This document shows, in pieces, positions 56,860-64,000 of a stretch of 64,000 bases of DNA (within the stretch, counting starts at the first letter, position 1; each line of letters starts with the position of its first letter). The stretch covers positions 1 to 64,000 of the forward strand of contig NZ_QGDQ01000008.1 of assembly GCF_003149145.1 (NCBI RefSeq). Reading direction: 5' to 3'. Below the pieces are notes generated by a model, which did no database searches, was not told where the DNA came from, and worked only from the letters and a program-made list of their open reading frames with translations. The position numbers were made by a program, and so were the translations under genes. This stretch comes from Quadrisphaera granulorum. Lineage in GTDB: Bacteria; Actinomycetota; Actinomycetes; Actinomycetales; Quadrisphaeraceae.

Positions 56860-57738
56860 ATGAGCACCCTTGACAGGACCGACGAGCTCGTCACCCCACT
56901 CACCGCGACCGCTGCCGCCTCCGGTGCGCAGGCCAGCGCCTCCTTCCGCACCAACGAGGTCTACAGCGGCGCCACCGCGGACGTCTCCACCGAGCGCGTC
57001 CACACCGTGGCCCGCGCGGTCCTCAAGGCGGTCCACGCCGTCATCGAGGAGCACGAGGTCTCCTACCCGGAGTTCCAGGCCGCCAAGAAGTGGCTCATGG
57101 ACGTGGGGGAGTTCGGCGAGTGGCCGCTGTTCCTCGACGTCTTCGTCGAGCACGCGGTGGAGGAAGTGGCCTCCAAGGCCCAGCACGGCACGAAGGGCAC
57201 CATCCTTGGTCCCTACTACCTGCCGGGCCAGGCCCAGCTGGCGAGCCCCGCCACGCTTCCCTCCCGCGCGGAGGAGGTGGGCACCCCGCTGCTGTTCACC
57301 GGCCGGGTGACCGACCTCGACGGCAACCCGCTCGCGGGGGCCACCCTGGACATCTGGCACGCCGACTCCGACGGGCTCTACTCCGGGTTCGCCCCGGGTA
57401 TCCCCGACGGCAACCTGCGCGGCGTCGTCTCCACCGACGCCGACGGGCGGTTCGAGATCCACACCATCGAGCCCGCGCCGTACCAGATCCCCACTGACGG
57501 ACCCACCGGCGCGCTCATCCGCGCGGCCGGCTGGAGCGCGTGGCGCCCGGCGCACCTGCACCTCCTCGTGGGTGCGCCCGGTCACCGCACGGTCACCACG
57601 CAGCTGTACTTCGCCGGGGGTGAGCACCTCGAGAACGACGTCGCCGAGGCCACCAAGCCGGAGCTCGTGCTCAACCCCGTCCAGACGCCGTCCGGCGAGC
57701 GCGTGGCGGAGTACGACTTCGTCCTCGAGCGCGCCTGA
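56860..57738 (+). CDS. catA: catechol 1,2-dioxygenase
   Basis: 292 residues, intradiol ring-cleaving Fe(III) enzyme. Iron ligands can be placed as Tyr174 (DGLYSGF), Tyr208 (APYQIP), His232 and His234 (RPAHLHL). The N-terminal dimerisation helices contain YPEFQAAKKWLMDVGEFGEW. It converts catechol to cis,cis-muconate. Hydroxyquinol dioxygenases are close relatives, but the adjacent catB and catC favour catechol. ATG 56860 follows AGCAGGAGCAGAC. A strong hairpin separates it from catB. Confidence 0.92.
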   Translation: MSTLDRTDELVTPLTATAAASGAQASASFRTNEVYSGATADVSTERVHTVARAVLKAVHAVIEEHEVSYPEFQAAKKWLMDVGEFGEWPLFLDVFVEHAVEEVASKAQHGTKGTILGPYYLPGQAQLASPATLPSRAEEVGTPLLFTGRVTDLDGNPLAGATLDIWHADSDGLYSGFAPGIPDGNLRGVVSTDADGRFEIHTIEPAPYQIPTDGPTGALIRAAGWSAWRPAHLHLLVGAPGHRTVTTQLYFAGGEHLENDVAEATKPELVLNPVQTPSGERVAEYDFVLERA

Positions 57739-57749
57739 CAGCTGCCCCG

Positions 57750-57778
57750 GGGCGGCCCACCCGACCGGTGGGCCGCCC
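57750..57778 (+). terminator. stem-loop between catA and catB
   Basis: GGGCGGCCCACC (57750-57761) and GGTGGGCCGCCC (57767-57778) pair perfectly around a 5-base loop, 12 bases after the catA stop. Since catB follows in the same direction, it may attenuate the transcript or stabilise the catA end rather than end the operon. Confidence 0.7.
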
Positions 57779-57825
57779 TGAGGCGCTCCGCACACCAGCA
57801 CCGAGAAGCACCGAGGAGCCACCCC

Positions 57826-58947
57826 GTGCACGACCTCACCATCGACAGGGTCCAGACCCGGCTGCTGGACGTCCCCCTCGTGCGGCCGCACCGGTTCGCC
57901 CGCACCGGCATGGCAGCGCAGCCGGTCATGCTGCTCACGCTCACCACCGCCGGCGGCGTCACCGGTACCGGCGAGGGCGTCGTCCCCGGTGGGCCCTGGT
58001 GGGGTGGTGAGTCCGTCGAGACGATGCAGGTGATCGTGGAGCGGTACCTCGTCCCCGTGCTCCTGGGGCGACGCGTCGACGACATCGCCGGCCTGCAGCG
58101 GGACATGGACGACGTCGTCGGTGGCAACCTCTTCGCCAAGACGGCCGTCGAGGTGGCCCTGCACGACGCCTGGGCCCGCTCCCTGGACGTGCCCGTGCAC
58201 ACCCTGCTGGGCGGTCTGGCGCGGACCTCCGTGCCGGTGACCTGGGCGCTGGGCACCGAGTCGGCGGGCGAGGTGGTCGACGAGGCCCAGGCCAAGCTGA
58301 GCAGCGGTGCCCACACGACCTTCAAGCTCAAGATGGGCGCTGCGGAGCCGGCTGCCGACGTCACCCGCATCGTCGAGGTGACCGAGAAGCTGCGCGACAG
58401 CGCCGGCGTGCGGGTCGACCTCAACGCGCGGTGGGACCTGGCGACGTCCCTGCGTTGGCTGCCGGCACTGGCCGACGCCGGTGTGGAACTGGTCGAGCAG
58501 CCGGTGCCCGCGGGCGAGGTCGACTGGCTCCGGCAGATCAGCGCGGCGCTGCGGGTGCCGGTCATGGCGGACGAGTCCCTGCGCACCCCCTCGGACGCCT
58601 ACCGGCTGGCCCGCGCCGACGCGGCCGGCGTCTTCAGCGTGAAGACCACCAAGTCCGGCGGTCTGCGCCGCAGCGCCGAGATCACGGCCATCGCTGCCGC
58701 GGCCGGCGTCCCCTGCCATGCCGGCACCTCGATCGAGAGCCCCGTGGGCACCGCGGCGTCCCTGCACCTGGCGTGCGCCGCACCGGGGATGACGTGGGGC
58801 AGCGAGCTGTTCGGGCCGCTGCTCATGACCGAGCAGCTGACCGTCGAGCCGCTGCGGTACGCCGACGGTCACCTGCACCTGCCGGAGGGTCCCGGGCTCG
58901 GGGTGGAGCTCGACCCCGACGTCGTCGAGCGCCTGACCCGCCGCTGA
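57826..58947 (+). CDS. catB: muconate cycloisomerase
   Basis: 373 residues, enolase superfamily. Catalytic Lys167 and Lys169 in TFKLKMG, metal ligands Asp198 (RVDLNARW), Glu224 (LVEQP) and Asp249 (VMADES), and Lys273 in SVKTTKSGG are all in place. It converts cis,cis-muconate to muconolactone. GTG 57826 follows GAGGAG. Its neighbours catA and catC fix the role. Confidence 0.94.
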   Translation: MHDLTIDRVQTRLLDVPLVRPHRFARTGMAAQPVMLLTLTTAGGVTGTGEGVVPGGPWWGGESVETMQVIVERYLVPVLLGRRVDDIAGLQRDMDDVVGGNLFAKTAVEVALHDAWARSLDVPVHTLLGGLARTSVPVTWALGTESAGEVVDEAQAKLSSGAHTTFKLKMGAAEPAADVTRIVEVTEKLRDSAGVRVDLNARWDLATSLRWLPALADAGVELVEQPVPAGEVDWLRQISAALRVPVMADESLRTPSDAYRLARADAAGVFSVKTTKSGGLRRSAEITAIAAAAGVPCHAGTSIESPVGTAASLHLACAAPGMTWGSELFGPLLMTEQLTVEPLRYADGHLHLPEGPGLGVELDPDVVERLTRR

Positions 58948-58988
58948 CCTGCCACCTGACTGTCAACGCCGACCGCCCGGAGGTTCCC

Positions 58989-59276
58989 GTGCTCTTCCAC
59001 GTGCGGATGGACGTCGCCATCCCCCACGACCTCGACCCCGCCCTGCGCGCCGACCTGCTCGCGCGGGAGAGGGCTCGTGCCCTGGAGCTGCAGCGTCAGG
59101 GCGTGTGGGTGCACCTGTGGCGCGTCGTCGGGCGCTACTCCAACATCTCGGTCTTCGAGGTGCCGGACGGCGGGGCCCTGCACGACCTGCTGTGGTCGCT
59201 GCCGCTGTTCCCCTACATGACCATCGAGGTGACGGCGTTGACCGCGCACCCCTCAGCCCTCGCGGAGAACCCGTGA
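58989..59276 (+). CDS. catC: muconolactone delta-isomerase
   Basis: 95 residues, the usual size. It begins LFHVRMDVAIPHDLDP and has ARERARALELQRQGVWVHLW, GRYSNISVFEVPD and SLPLFPYMTIEVTALTAHPS, the full CatC pattern. It isomerises muconolactone to 3-oxoadipate enol-lactone; no pcaD or later genes lie in the window. GTG 58989 follows GGAGG. Its stop overlaps the next GTG start. Confidence 0.95.
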   Translation: MLFHVRMDVAIPHDLDPALRADLLARERARALELQRQGVWVHLWRVVGRYSNISVFEVPDGGALHDLLWSLPLFPYMTIEVTALTAHPSALAENP

Positions 59277-60328
59277 GCGTGGCCGCGGAGCTCCCGCCGG
59301 CATCGCGGCCGCCGTCGTCGTCCTCGTCGTGGTCCTGGTGGGAGCAGGCCGGGCAGGCGTGGTGGGGTCTCGACGACGTCCCGGCGGGGGCCGGTCCGCG
59401 GGTGGCGGCGATGGGCGTCTTCGACGGTGTGCACCGGGGACACGCCGCCGTGGTCACCGAGGCCGCCCGTCTGGCGAGGAGCCGAGGGGTGCGCTCGGTG
59501 GCGGTGACGTTCCACCCCCACCCCGCGGTGGTGCTCGGCCGACGGCAGGAGCCGGCCGCGCTCGTCTCCGTGCGCCGGCGAGCCGAGCTGCTGCGGGCGG
59601 CGGGTGCTGACGACGTGCTCGTGCTGCCGTTCACCCAGGAGCTGGCCGCCGAGCCCGCGGAGTGCTTCGTCCAGCGTGTCCTGCGCAGGGGCCTCGGCTG
59701 TCGGGGCGTGGTGGTCGGTGCCGACTTCCGCTTCGGCGCGGGCGGCACGGGAGACCTCACCACCCTGCGGCGGACGCTGGGGCCGGGCGCCGCAGTGGTC
59801 GGGGTGCGCCCCGTCTTGCGGGATGCCGAGCGGTGCTCCTCCACGCTGGCGCGGCAGCTGGCGGCGCAGGGTCGGGTCGACGCCCTCACCGACCTGCTGG
59901 GCAGGCCCCACCGGGTGGAGGCCGTGCCGGTCGGTGTGCCCGACGCCCTGACAGGTGGTCACGCGGCCGGACCCGCCCGCGTCGTCGTGGAACCTCTCGA
60001 CGCCGGTGCGGCGCGGCTGGCGGAGGGCCCCTACCGCGCGCGGGTGCTGCCGCTGGGGTGCCCTGCGTTCGATGTCGGGCCAGTGCTCGACGGAGGGCGT
60101 GGGCTCGAGGTGGGGCGTGGGCTCCCTGTGGGGCCGGTGCTGGATGTCGAGGTCGTCCACGGCGCCGCCGGCATGAGGCTGCTGCTCGCCGGTGGTGCGT
60201 GGGCGTCGACCCAGTGTGGGTCGCTCGCCATCGACCTGCTGGCCCGTCTCGACGACGACGACGCGGGTGCGCGCCGAGGGCACGGAGCGCCTCGTGCCGT
60301 CGCGCACCGGCGCGTGGTTCACCCCTGA
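59273..60328 (+). CDS. RibF-like FAD synthetase, kinase domain degenerate
   Basis: 351 residues. The nucleotidyltransferase motif GVFDGVHRGHAAVV lies at ~48-61, with TFHPHPAVVLGRRQEPAALV and VVVGADFRFGAGGTGD (the adenylyltransferase region), then CSSTLARQLAAQGRVD. The C-terminal part lacks a recognisable riboflavin-kinase core (no GxPTAN) and is replaced by Gly/Val repeats (GPVLDGGRGLEVGRGLPVGP). The gene is coupled to catC by GTGA. FAD made here could feed the FADH2-dependent phenol hydroxylase. That functional link is inference from position. Confidence 0.8.
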   Translation: MSVAAELPPASRPPSSSSSWSWWEQAGQAWWGLDDVPAGAGPRVAAMGVFDGVHRGHAAVVTEAARLARSRGVRSVAVTFHPHPAVVLGRRQEPAALVSVRRRAELLRAAGADDVLVLPFTQELAAEPAECFVQRVLRRGLGCRGVVVGADFRFGAGGTGDLTTLRRTLGPGAAVVGVRPVLRDAERCSSTLARQLAAQGRVDALTDLLGRPHRVEAVPVGVPDALTGGHAAGPARVVVEPLDAGAARLAEGPYRARVLPLGCPAFDVGPVLDGGRGLEVGRGLPVGPVLDVEVVHGAAGMRLLLAGGAWASTQCGSLAIDLLARLDDDDAGARRGHGAPRAVAHRRVVHP

Positions 60329-60428
60329 CTTCGCCGCGCGTCACCCCGCGCGGGCGGAGCGGCTGCGTGCCCAACTGCGCCAGCAGCCCCCCCGTCACCG
60401 CGACCATGGACGCTGTGCACAGGGCCGG

Positions 60429-60440
60429 CCGTGATCATGG
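60429..60440 (+). repeat. single TGATCA-family core
   Basis: GCCGTGATCATGG, about 100 bases after the RibF-like gene and 88 before the next gene. The outer consensus is not conserved. Confidence 0.55.
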
Positions 60441-60527
60441 CCCCCGCGCGCGGGAGGTGCTCCCAGCTGTGCACGCTGCGAGAAACCTCGTTGATCGTCA
60501 TGTTGTCGCTCGGCCAGGGTGGTCGGC

Positions 60528-61466
60528 ATGAGGGGCGAGGGCGGCGGCCGGGCGCAGTGGCAGGACCTACCGGCGGAGCTGCGCGACGCCGTCGCGCGTG
60601 AGCTGGGCTCGCCCGTGGTCCGTGCGACGTCGCAGTCGGGCGGCTTCTCGCCGGGCTCCGCGGACCGCGTGGTGACGGCGTCCGGCCGGCGGGCGTTCGT
60701 GAAATCCCTCGATGGAGGCCGCTACCCGGGCTCCGACGACTTCCACCGGCGCGAAGCACAGGTCCTCGGTGCTCTTCCGAGCGGCCTACCGGTGCCGACG
60801 CTGCTGGCGCTGGTGGAGACGAGCGGGTGGGTGGCGCTGGTCACCGAGGACGTCGACGGCGAGACGCCCGCCCTGCCGTGGCAGCTGCCCGCCGTCGAGG
60901 CCTCGCTGAACGCGCTGGCAGCGGTGGCGGCTGCGGAGGTGCCAGCCGCTCTGCGCACGGTGCTGCCTCGTGCGGAGGAGGGTCTCGCGCACGACGTCGC
61001 CGGTTTCGAGCGGCTCCTCACCGACCCGTGGCCGGAGCTGGAGCGCATCGACCCGTGGTCGGCTGCGCACCTCGATGAGCTCGCGGCGCTCGCGCGTCGC
61101 GGCAGCCGGGCTCTGGCCGGAGAGGCGCTGAGTCATGGCGACGTCCGCGCCGACAATCTCCTGCACCGGCCCGGCGGGGGAGTGGTGGTGGTCGACTGGC
61201 CGCACGCCATGCTGGGGTCGCCGGTCTTCGATGTCGTGGCGCTGCTGCTCAACGTGAGGCTGTCGGGCAGCGACGTCGACGTCGACGCGCTGCTCGTCGA
61301 GTGGTTGCCCGGCGCCGAGGACGACGCCACCGCCGTCCTGTGCGGCCTAGCCGCCTTCTTCCTCGATGGCTCCCGGCAGCCGCCGGTGCCGGGCCTGCCT
61401 GCGCTGCGCGCGTTCCAGGGGGCGCAGGCGGAGGTCGCGCTCACCTGGCTGCGCGAGCGCTGGTGA
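60528..61466 (+). CDS. aminoglycoside phosphotransferase-like kinase (APH family)
   Basis: 312 residues. Brenner motif SHGDVRADNLL (~201-211) and the metal-binding VVVVDWPHA (~218) are present, preceded by the N-lobe with AFVKSLDGG. Bacterial APH-fold kinases phosphorylate many small molecules, so drug resistance cannot be claimed. ATG 60528 is preferred to GTG 60519. A 27-bp perfect hairpin follows the stop. Confidence 0.85.
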   Translation: MRGEGGGRAQWQDLPAELRDAVARELGSPVVRATSQSGGFSPGSADRVVTASGRRAFVKSLDGGRYPGSDDFHRREAQVLGALPSGLPVPTLLALVETSGWVALVTEDVDGETPALPWQLPAVEASLNALAAVAAAEVPAALRTVLPRAEEGLAHDVAGFERLLTDPWPELERIDPWSAAHLDELAALARRGSRALAGEALSHGDVRADNLLHRPGGGVVVVDWPHAMLGSPVFDVVALLLNVRLSGSDVDVDALLVEWLPGAEDDATAVLCGLAAFFLDGSRQPPVPGLPALRAFQGAQAEVALTWLRERW

Positions 61467-61475
61467 CCCCACCCC

Positions 61476-61532
61476 CGCGACGATCAAGGAAGCTCTGCAC
61501 GCCGAGCGTGCAGAGCTTCCTTGATCGTCGCG
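61476..61532. terminator. 27-bp perfect inverted repeat between convergent genes
   Basis: The arm 61476-61502 (starting CGCGACGATCAAGGAAGC) is exactly inverted at 61506-61532 with a 3-base loop. It begins 9 bases after the phosphotransferase stop and ends 5 bases before the convergent MFS gene, so it can terminate both. The core is the same as at 47120. Confidence 0.92.
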
Positions 61533-61537
61533 AGGTT

Positions 61538-62860
61538 TCAGGGCGTCGGGTCAGTGGACGGGCCCGAGCGGACCAGCGGGCTGAACAGCACCGGCAGCAC
61601 GCCGAGCGCCTCCACCGCCAGCGCGACCCACAGGGTCGGCACGAGCCCGATCCGCTCCGCGAGTACGCCGCCGAGGAGCGCGCCGATCGGCATGGTGCCC
61701 CACACGAGGAAGCGCACCGACGCATTCATCCGCCCCAGCAGTGGCGCGGGCGTGAGGCGCTGCCGGTACGTCACCTGCGCCACGTTGTAGAGCACGATGC
61801 TCACGCCGAGCACGGCGCCGGAGGCAGCGAGGACGACGACGGCGCCGTCGTCGTCCAGAGCACCCGTGGCCACGAGAGGTGCCGCCAGGGGAACGAGCGC
61901 GCCGGCGACAAGACCCGGCAGCAGCGCCAGCGCGATGGTGCGGCCCTCGCCGAGCCGTCGCACGATCGCCTGCACGCTCAGCGCTCCGGCCAGCGCGCCC
62001 GCCGCGCCGATGCCGAGCGCCGTCCCGACCTGCCCCTCCGACAGTCCGAGCTCGCGCACGGCGTAGAGCACCAGCAGCGCGCCCGTGGCGCTGCCGCCGA
62101 GGTTGGAGATGCTCGTGGTGGCGACGATGCGGCGCAGCAGCGGCTGACGCACCACGAACGACAGCCCCTCGGCCACCTCGGCGCGCAGCGACCGGCGCGC
62201 GGCCGGGTCCGGCGGGGGCTCGACGTGGGAGATCCGCGAGAGCAGCCCGCTGGATGCGGCGAACGCCACAGCCGAGACCGCCACCGCCAGCGGTGCGCCG
62301 ACCAGACGCGCCAGCCACCCGCCGACCGCCGGCCCACCCACCTGCGCCACGGACGCAGAGATCTGCAGGAGCGAGTTGCCCTCGCCGAGGCGTTCGGAGC
62401 GCACGAGCGAGGGGAGGTAGCTCTGGTAGGCGACGTCGAAGAACAGCGTCGCCACCCCGACGACGAACGCCACCGCCACGACCAGTGGCAACGAGAGCAC
62501 CCCGGCCCACCACGCGAGGGGAAGGACGGCGAGGGCCACCGCCCGCACCAGGTTGCCCAGCAGCAGCACGCGGCGCTTGGACCAGCGGTCGACCCACGCC
62601 CCGGCCGCCAGGCCCAGCAGGAGGAACGCCGCCGACTGCGCCGCGGAGAGCACGCCCATCTGCAGGGGCGAGGCCGCCAGCACGGTCACCGCGAGGAGGG
62701 GGACGACGAGGTCGCCCACCTGCGTGGCGCCCTGCGAGACGGAGTCGCCGGCCCAGAGCCGGCGGAAGTCGCGGCCCTCGGGGGCGCGCAGGAGGCTGCT
62801 CGGCTCTGGGCTCGGTTCTGGGACCGGCGCGCTGGTCGGGTCAGTGCTCACGAGACCCAT
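61538..62860 (-). CDS. MFS transporter (TMR/enterobactin-exporter-like, 12 segments)
   Basis: 440 residues from ATG 62860. RDFRRLWAGDSVSQGATQVGDL opens the first helix region (as FRRLWAGDSVSQGATQVGDL), motif A appears as AGAWVDRWSKRRVLLLGN (~68), followed by YQSYLPSLVRSERLGEGNSL and NAS-type RMNASVRFLVWGTMPIGAL in the second half. This is the MFS_3 group (macrolide/enterobactin exporters). The frame is open to TTG 62887, but that TTGACA looks like a -35 box. The divergent winged-helix gene probably regulates it. Confidence 0.88.
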   Translation of the reverse strand: MGLVSTDPTSAPVPEPSPEPSSLLRAPEGRDFRRLWAGDSVSQGATQVGDLVVPLLAVTVLAASPLQMGVLSAAQSAAFLLLGLAAGAWVDRWSKRRVLLLGNLVRAVALAVLPLAWWAGVLSLPLVVAVAFVVGVATLFFDVAYQSYLPSLVRSERLGEGNSLLQISASVAQVGGPAVGGWLARLVGAPLAVAVSAVAFAASSGLLSRISHVEPPPDPAARRSLRAEVAEGLSFVVRQPLLRRIVATTSISNLGGSATGALLVLYAVRELGLSEGQVGTALGIGAAGALAGALSVQAIVRRLGEGRTIALALLPGLVAGALVPLAAPLVATGALDDDGAVVVLAASGAVLGVSIVLYNVAQVTYRQRLTPAPLLGRMNASVRFLVWGTMPIGALLGGVLAERIGLVPTLWVALAVEALGVLPVLFSPLVRSGPSTDPTP

Positions 62861-62928
62861 GCGACGGGAGTGGTTGGGGAATGTCAATCACTGAGCGCGC
62901 TGCGTCATCTCGTGTCTACGTTGGGTGC

Positions 62929-63474
62929 GTGAGTGCACAGACCTGGGAGATCCCGCATCGACGCGTGGCCACCGAGGCGGAGGCCAAGGCGCTGGCGTCG
63001 GCGGTGCGGCTGCGGATCCTGCGGATGTGCCTGGACACGCCCATGACCAACGCGGCCATCGCGGAGCGCCTCGGGCTCAACGCCGCGACGGCCCTGCACC
63101 ACGTGCGCACGCTCGTGAACACCGGCTTCCTCGAGCCGATGCCGTCCACGCGAGGCCGCCGCGGGGCGCGCTCGGTGCCCTACCGCGCCACCGGCAAGTC
63201 CTGGCAGCTCGACGAGCACCGCTCCGCGCGGGCCATGGTGGAGGCGTTTACACAGACGCTGCCGGTGCTGCTCGGTGACGGCACTGAGGAGGCGCCGGCA
63301 GACCCCGACCTGCGCGTCGCGCGGCTCGGGCTGCGCCTCGACCGTGAGGGGCGAGCGGAGCTGGAGCAGCGGCTGGATGCGCTGCTCGACGAGTTCGCCC
63401 AACGTCCTGGGTCTGTGGGCGCAACGCCGCTGTCGCTGTTCGTTGCCTTGCACCGCGACCCCGACCGCGACTAG
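62929..63474 (+). CDS. winged-helix (ArsR-like) transcriptional regulator
   Basis: 181 residues from GTG 62929. ALASAVRLRILRMCLDTPMT, NAAIAERLGLNAATALHHVR and TLVNTGFLEP form the HTH_20/ArsR-type winged helix, followed by a basic wing TRGRRGARSVPYRAT and a helical C-terminal dimerisation part. It is divergent from the MFS exporter with 68 bases between the starts, the typical regulator-transporter arrangement. Effector unknown. Confidence 0.88.
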   Translation: MSAQTWEIPHRRVATEAEAKALASAVRLRILRMCLDTPMTNAAIAERLGLNAATALHHVRTLVNTGFLEPMPSTRGRRGARSVPYRATGKSWQLDEHRSARAMVEAFTQTLPVLLGDGTEEAPADPDLRVARLGLRLDREGRAELEQRLDALLDEFAQRPGSVGATPLSLFVALHRDPDRD

Positions 63475-63483
63475 CCGCCCTCT

Positions 63484-63517
63484 TGCAGTGTCAGGTTCTG
63501 GTGCAGTGTCAGGTTCT
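63484..63517 (+). repeat. two 16-bp direct repeats upstream of the DUF1345 gene
   Basis: TGCAGTGTCAGGTTCT at 63484-63499 and again at 63502-63517, an 18-base period, in the 112-base gap before the last gene. Two half-turn-spaced sites could be an activator site, or simply a local duplication. Confidence 0.7.
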
Positions 63518-63586
63518 CCAGGCCGGATACGGCCGTGACGTCCTGACGCTGCGCCACGACCTGGGTTCCGGCATAGCCTCCGGCGC

Positions 63587-64000
63587 GTGCCGTCGAAGCC
63601 CGTGGTGAACCGCTCCTCTGCCGAGTCCGCCGAGCCCGCCAGCCGCCCGAAGCGTCGCGCCTCGCGCCGGCTGGCGGCGGCGCTCGTCACGGGCGCGGTG
63701 GTCGCGGCGCTCGCCGTCCTCGCTGGCGCGGGAGCTGCGGCCTTCGCGGCCGGATGGGTCGTGGTGGCGGCAGTGGTGCTGGCGCGCGACCTGCGCCTCA
63801 TCGCCCGCTTCGACGCCGCGGCCACCGCCGTCCACGCCACCCGTGACGACCCCTCTCGCCCGGCCAGCCGCACCGTGCTGCTGCTTGCCTGCCTCGGCAG
63901 CCTGGTCGGGGTCGGTGGCCTGCTCGTCCAGGCGGGTAACGCGCACGGAGCGGCGCAGGACGTGCTCGCCGCGCTCGGGCTGCTCGTGGTGGCGGCGTCG
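63587..64000 (+). CDS. DUF1345-type membrane protein, N-terminal part
   Basis: The frame from GTG 63587 stays open to the window edge (138 codons). After a basic N terminus ([10 protein letters not shown]) there are hydrophobic segments [19 protein letters not shown] and [17 protein letters not shown], then [20 protein letters not shown] and a third segment [19 protein letters not shown]. The order membrane-Asp-membrane matches DUF1345 membrane proteins of unknown function. Start codon choice is tentative; the C terminus is missing. Confidence 0.7.
   Translation, partial: MPSKPVVNRSSAESAEPASRPKRRASRRLAAALVTGAVVAALAVLAGAGAAAFAAGWVVVAAVVLARDLRLIARFDAAATAVHATRDDPSRPASRTVLLLACLGSLVGVGGLLVQAGNAHGAAQDVLAALGLLVVAAS

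Noticed and set aside
56860-57738. Hydroxyquinol 1,2-dioxygenase instead of catechol 1,2-dioxygenase
   Set aside because: Considered because of the maleylacetate reductase, but catB and catC directly downstream and the sequence type favour catechol; the alternative is kept as a minor possibility.

Overview
The window is very GC-rich, uses many GTG starts and shows typical actinobacterial gene families (a fused CydDC, heterotetrameric sarcosine oxidase, a PheA-CatABC phenol cluster, FCD-type GntR regulators). I read it as a chromosomal segment of an aerobic soil-type actinomycete. A Kineosporia/Quadrisphaera-like lineage is only a guess. No rRNA, tRNA or CRISPR was seen.

Layout. 1-277: 3' end of an IS3-type transposase and its probable right terminus. 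278-916: no supportable gene. 917-2653: GNAT acetyltransferase and nagA. 2841-10754: an M56 membrane protease and BlaI-like repressor divergent from cydA-cydB-cydDC, i.e. cytochrome bd oxidase and its ABC assembly exporter, with BlaI-type dyads directly in front of cydA. 10845-15717 (minus strand): folE, gntR, folD and a YdeP-type molybdopterin oxidoreductase. 15896-27412 (plus strand): glyA, soxBDAG, dimethylglycine oxidase, sdaA and purU. 27911-36322: Cache-domain protein, GntR regulator, frameshifted choline dehydrogenase, betaine aldehyde dehydrogenase, an APC permease and a BCCT betaine carrier. 36412-40031: IclR regulator divergent from a Rieske glycine betaine demethylase and its reductase. 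Together 10845-40031 encodes an apparently complete route choline -> betaine aldehyde -> glycine betaine -> dimethylglycine -> sarcosine -> glycine -> serine -> pyruvate. It also carries the one-carbon drain (FolD, PurU and perhaps the formate-dehydrogenase-like protein) and folate supply (FolE).

40136-47105 holds small membrane proteins, stress/SRPBCC proteins, a TetR-DHA2 drug efflux pair and a GH32 fructosidase. 47230-52372 has a single-polypeptide Baeyer-Villiger-type monooxygenase/alpha-beta hydrolase fusion divergent from a large NB-ARC/LuxR regulator. 52352-60328 is a phenol ortho-cleavage island: maleylacetate reductase, IclR, flavin reductase, phenol hydroxylase, catA, catB, catC and a RibF-like FAD synthetase. 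60528-64000 has a phosphotransferase, an MFS transporter divergent from a winged-helix regulator, and the start of a DUF1345 membrane protein.

Two dispersed repeat families cross these functional blocks. One has the core CCGTGATCATGG. It lies at gene 3' ends, where it supplies stop codons to three unrelated genes, and also inside cydA and cydDC, where it is translated. The other has the core ACGATCAAGGA and forms long hairpins behind genes. In-frame GAC/GGC tracts add acidic Asp/Gly linkers to many unrelated proteins. These repeats, a palindrome shared by the betaine operon and the betaine transporter, and the monooxygenase-hydrolase fusion are the most interesting signals.
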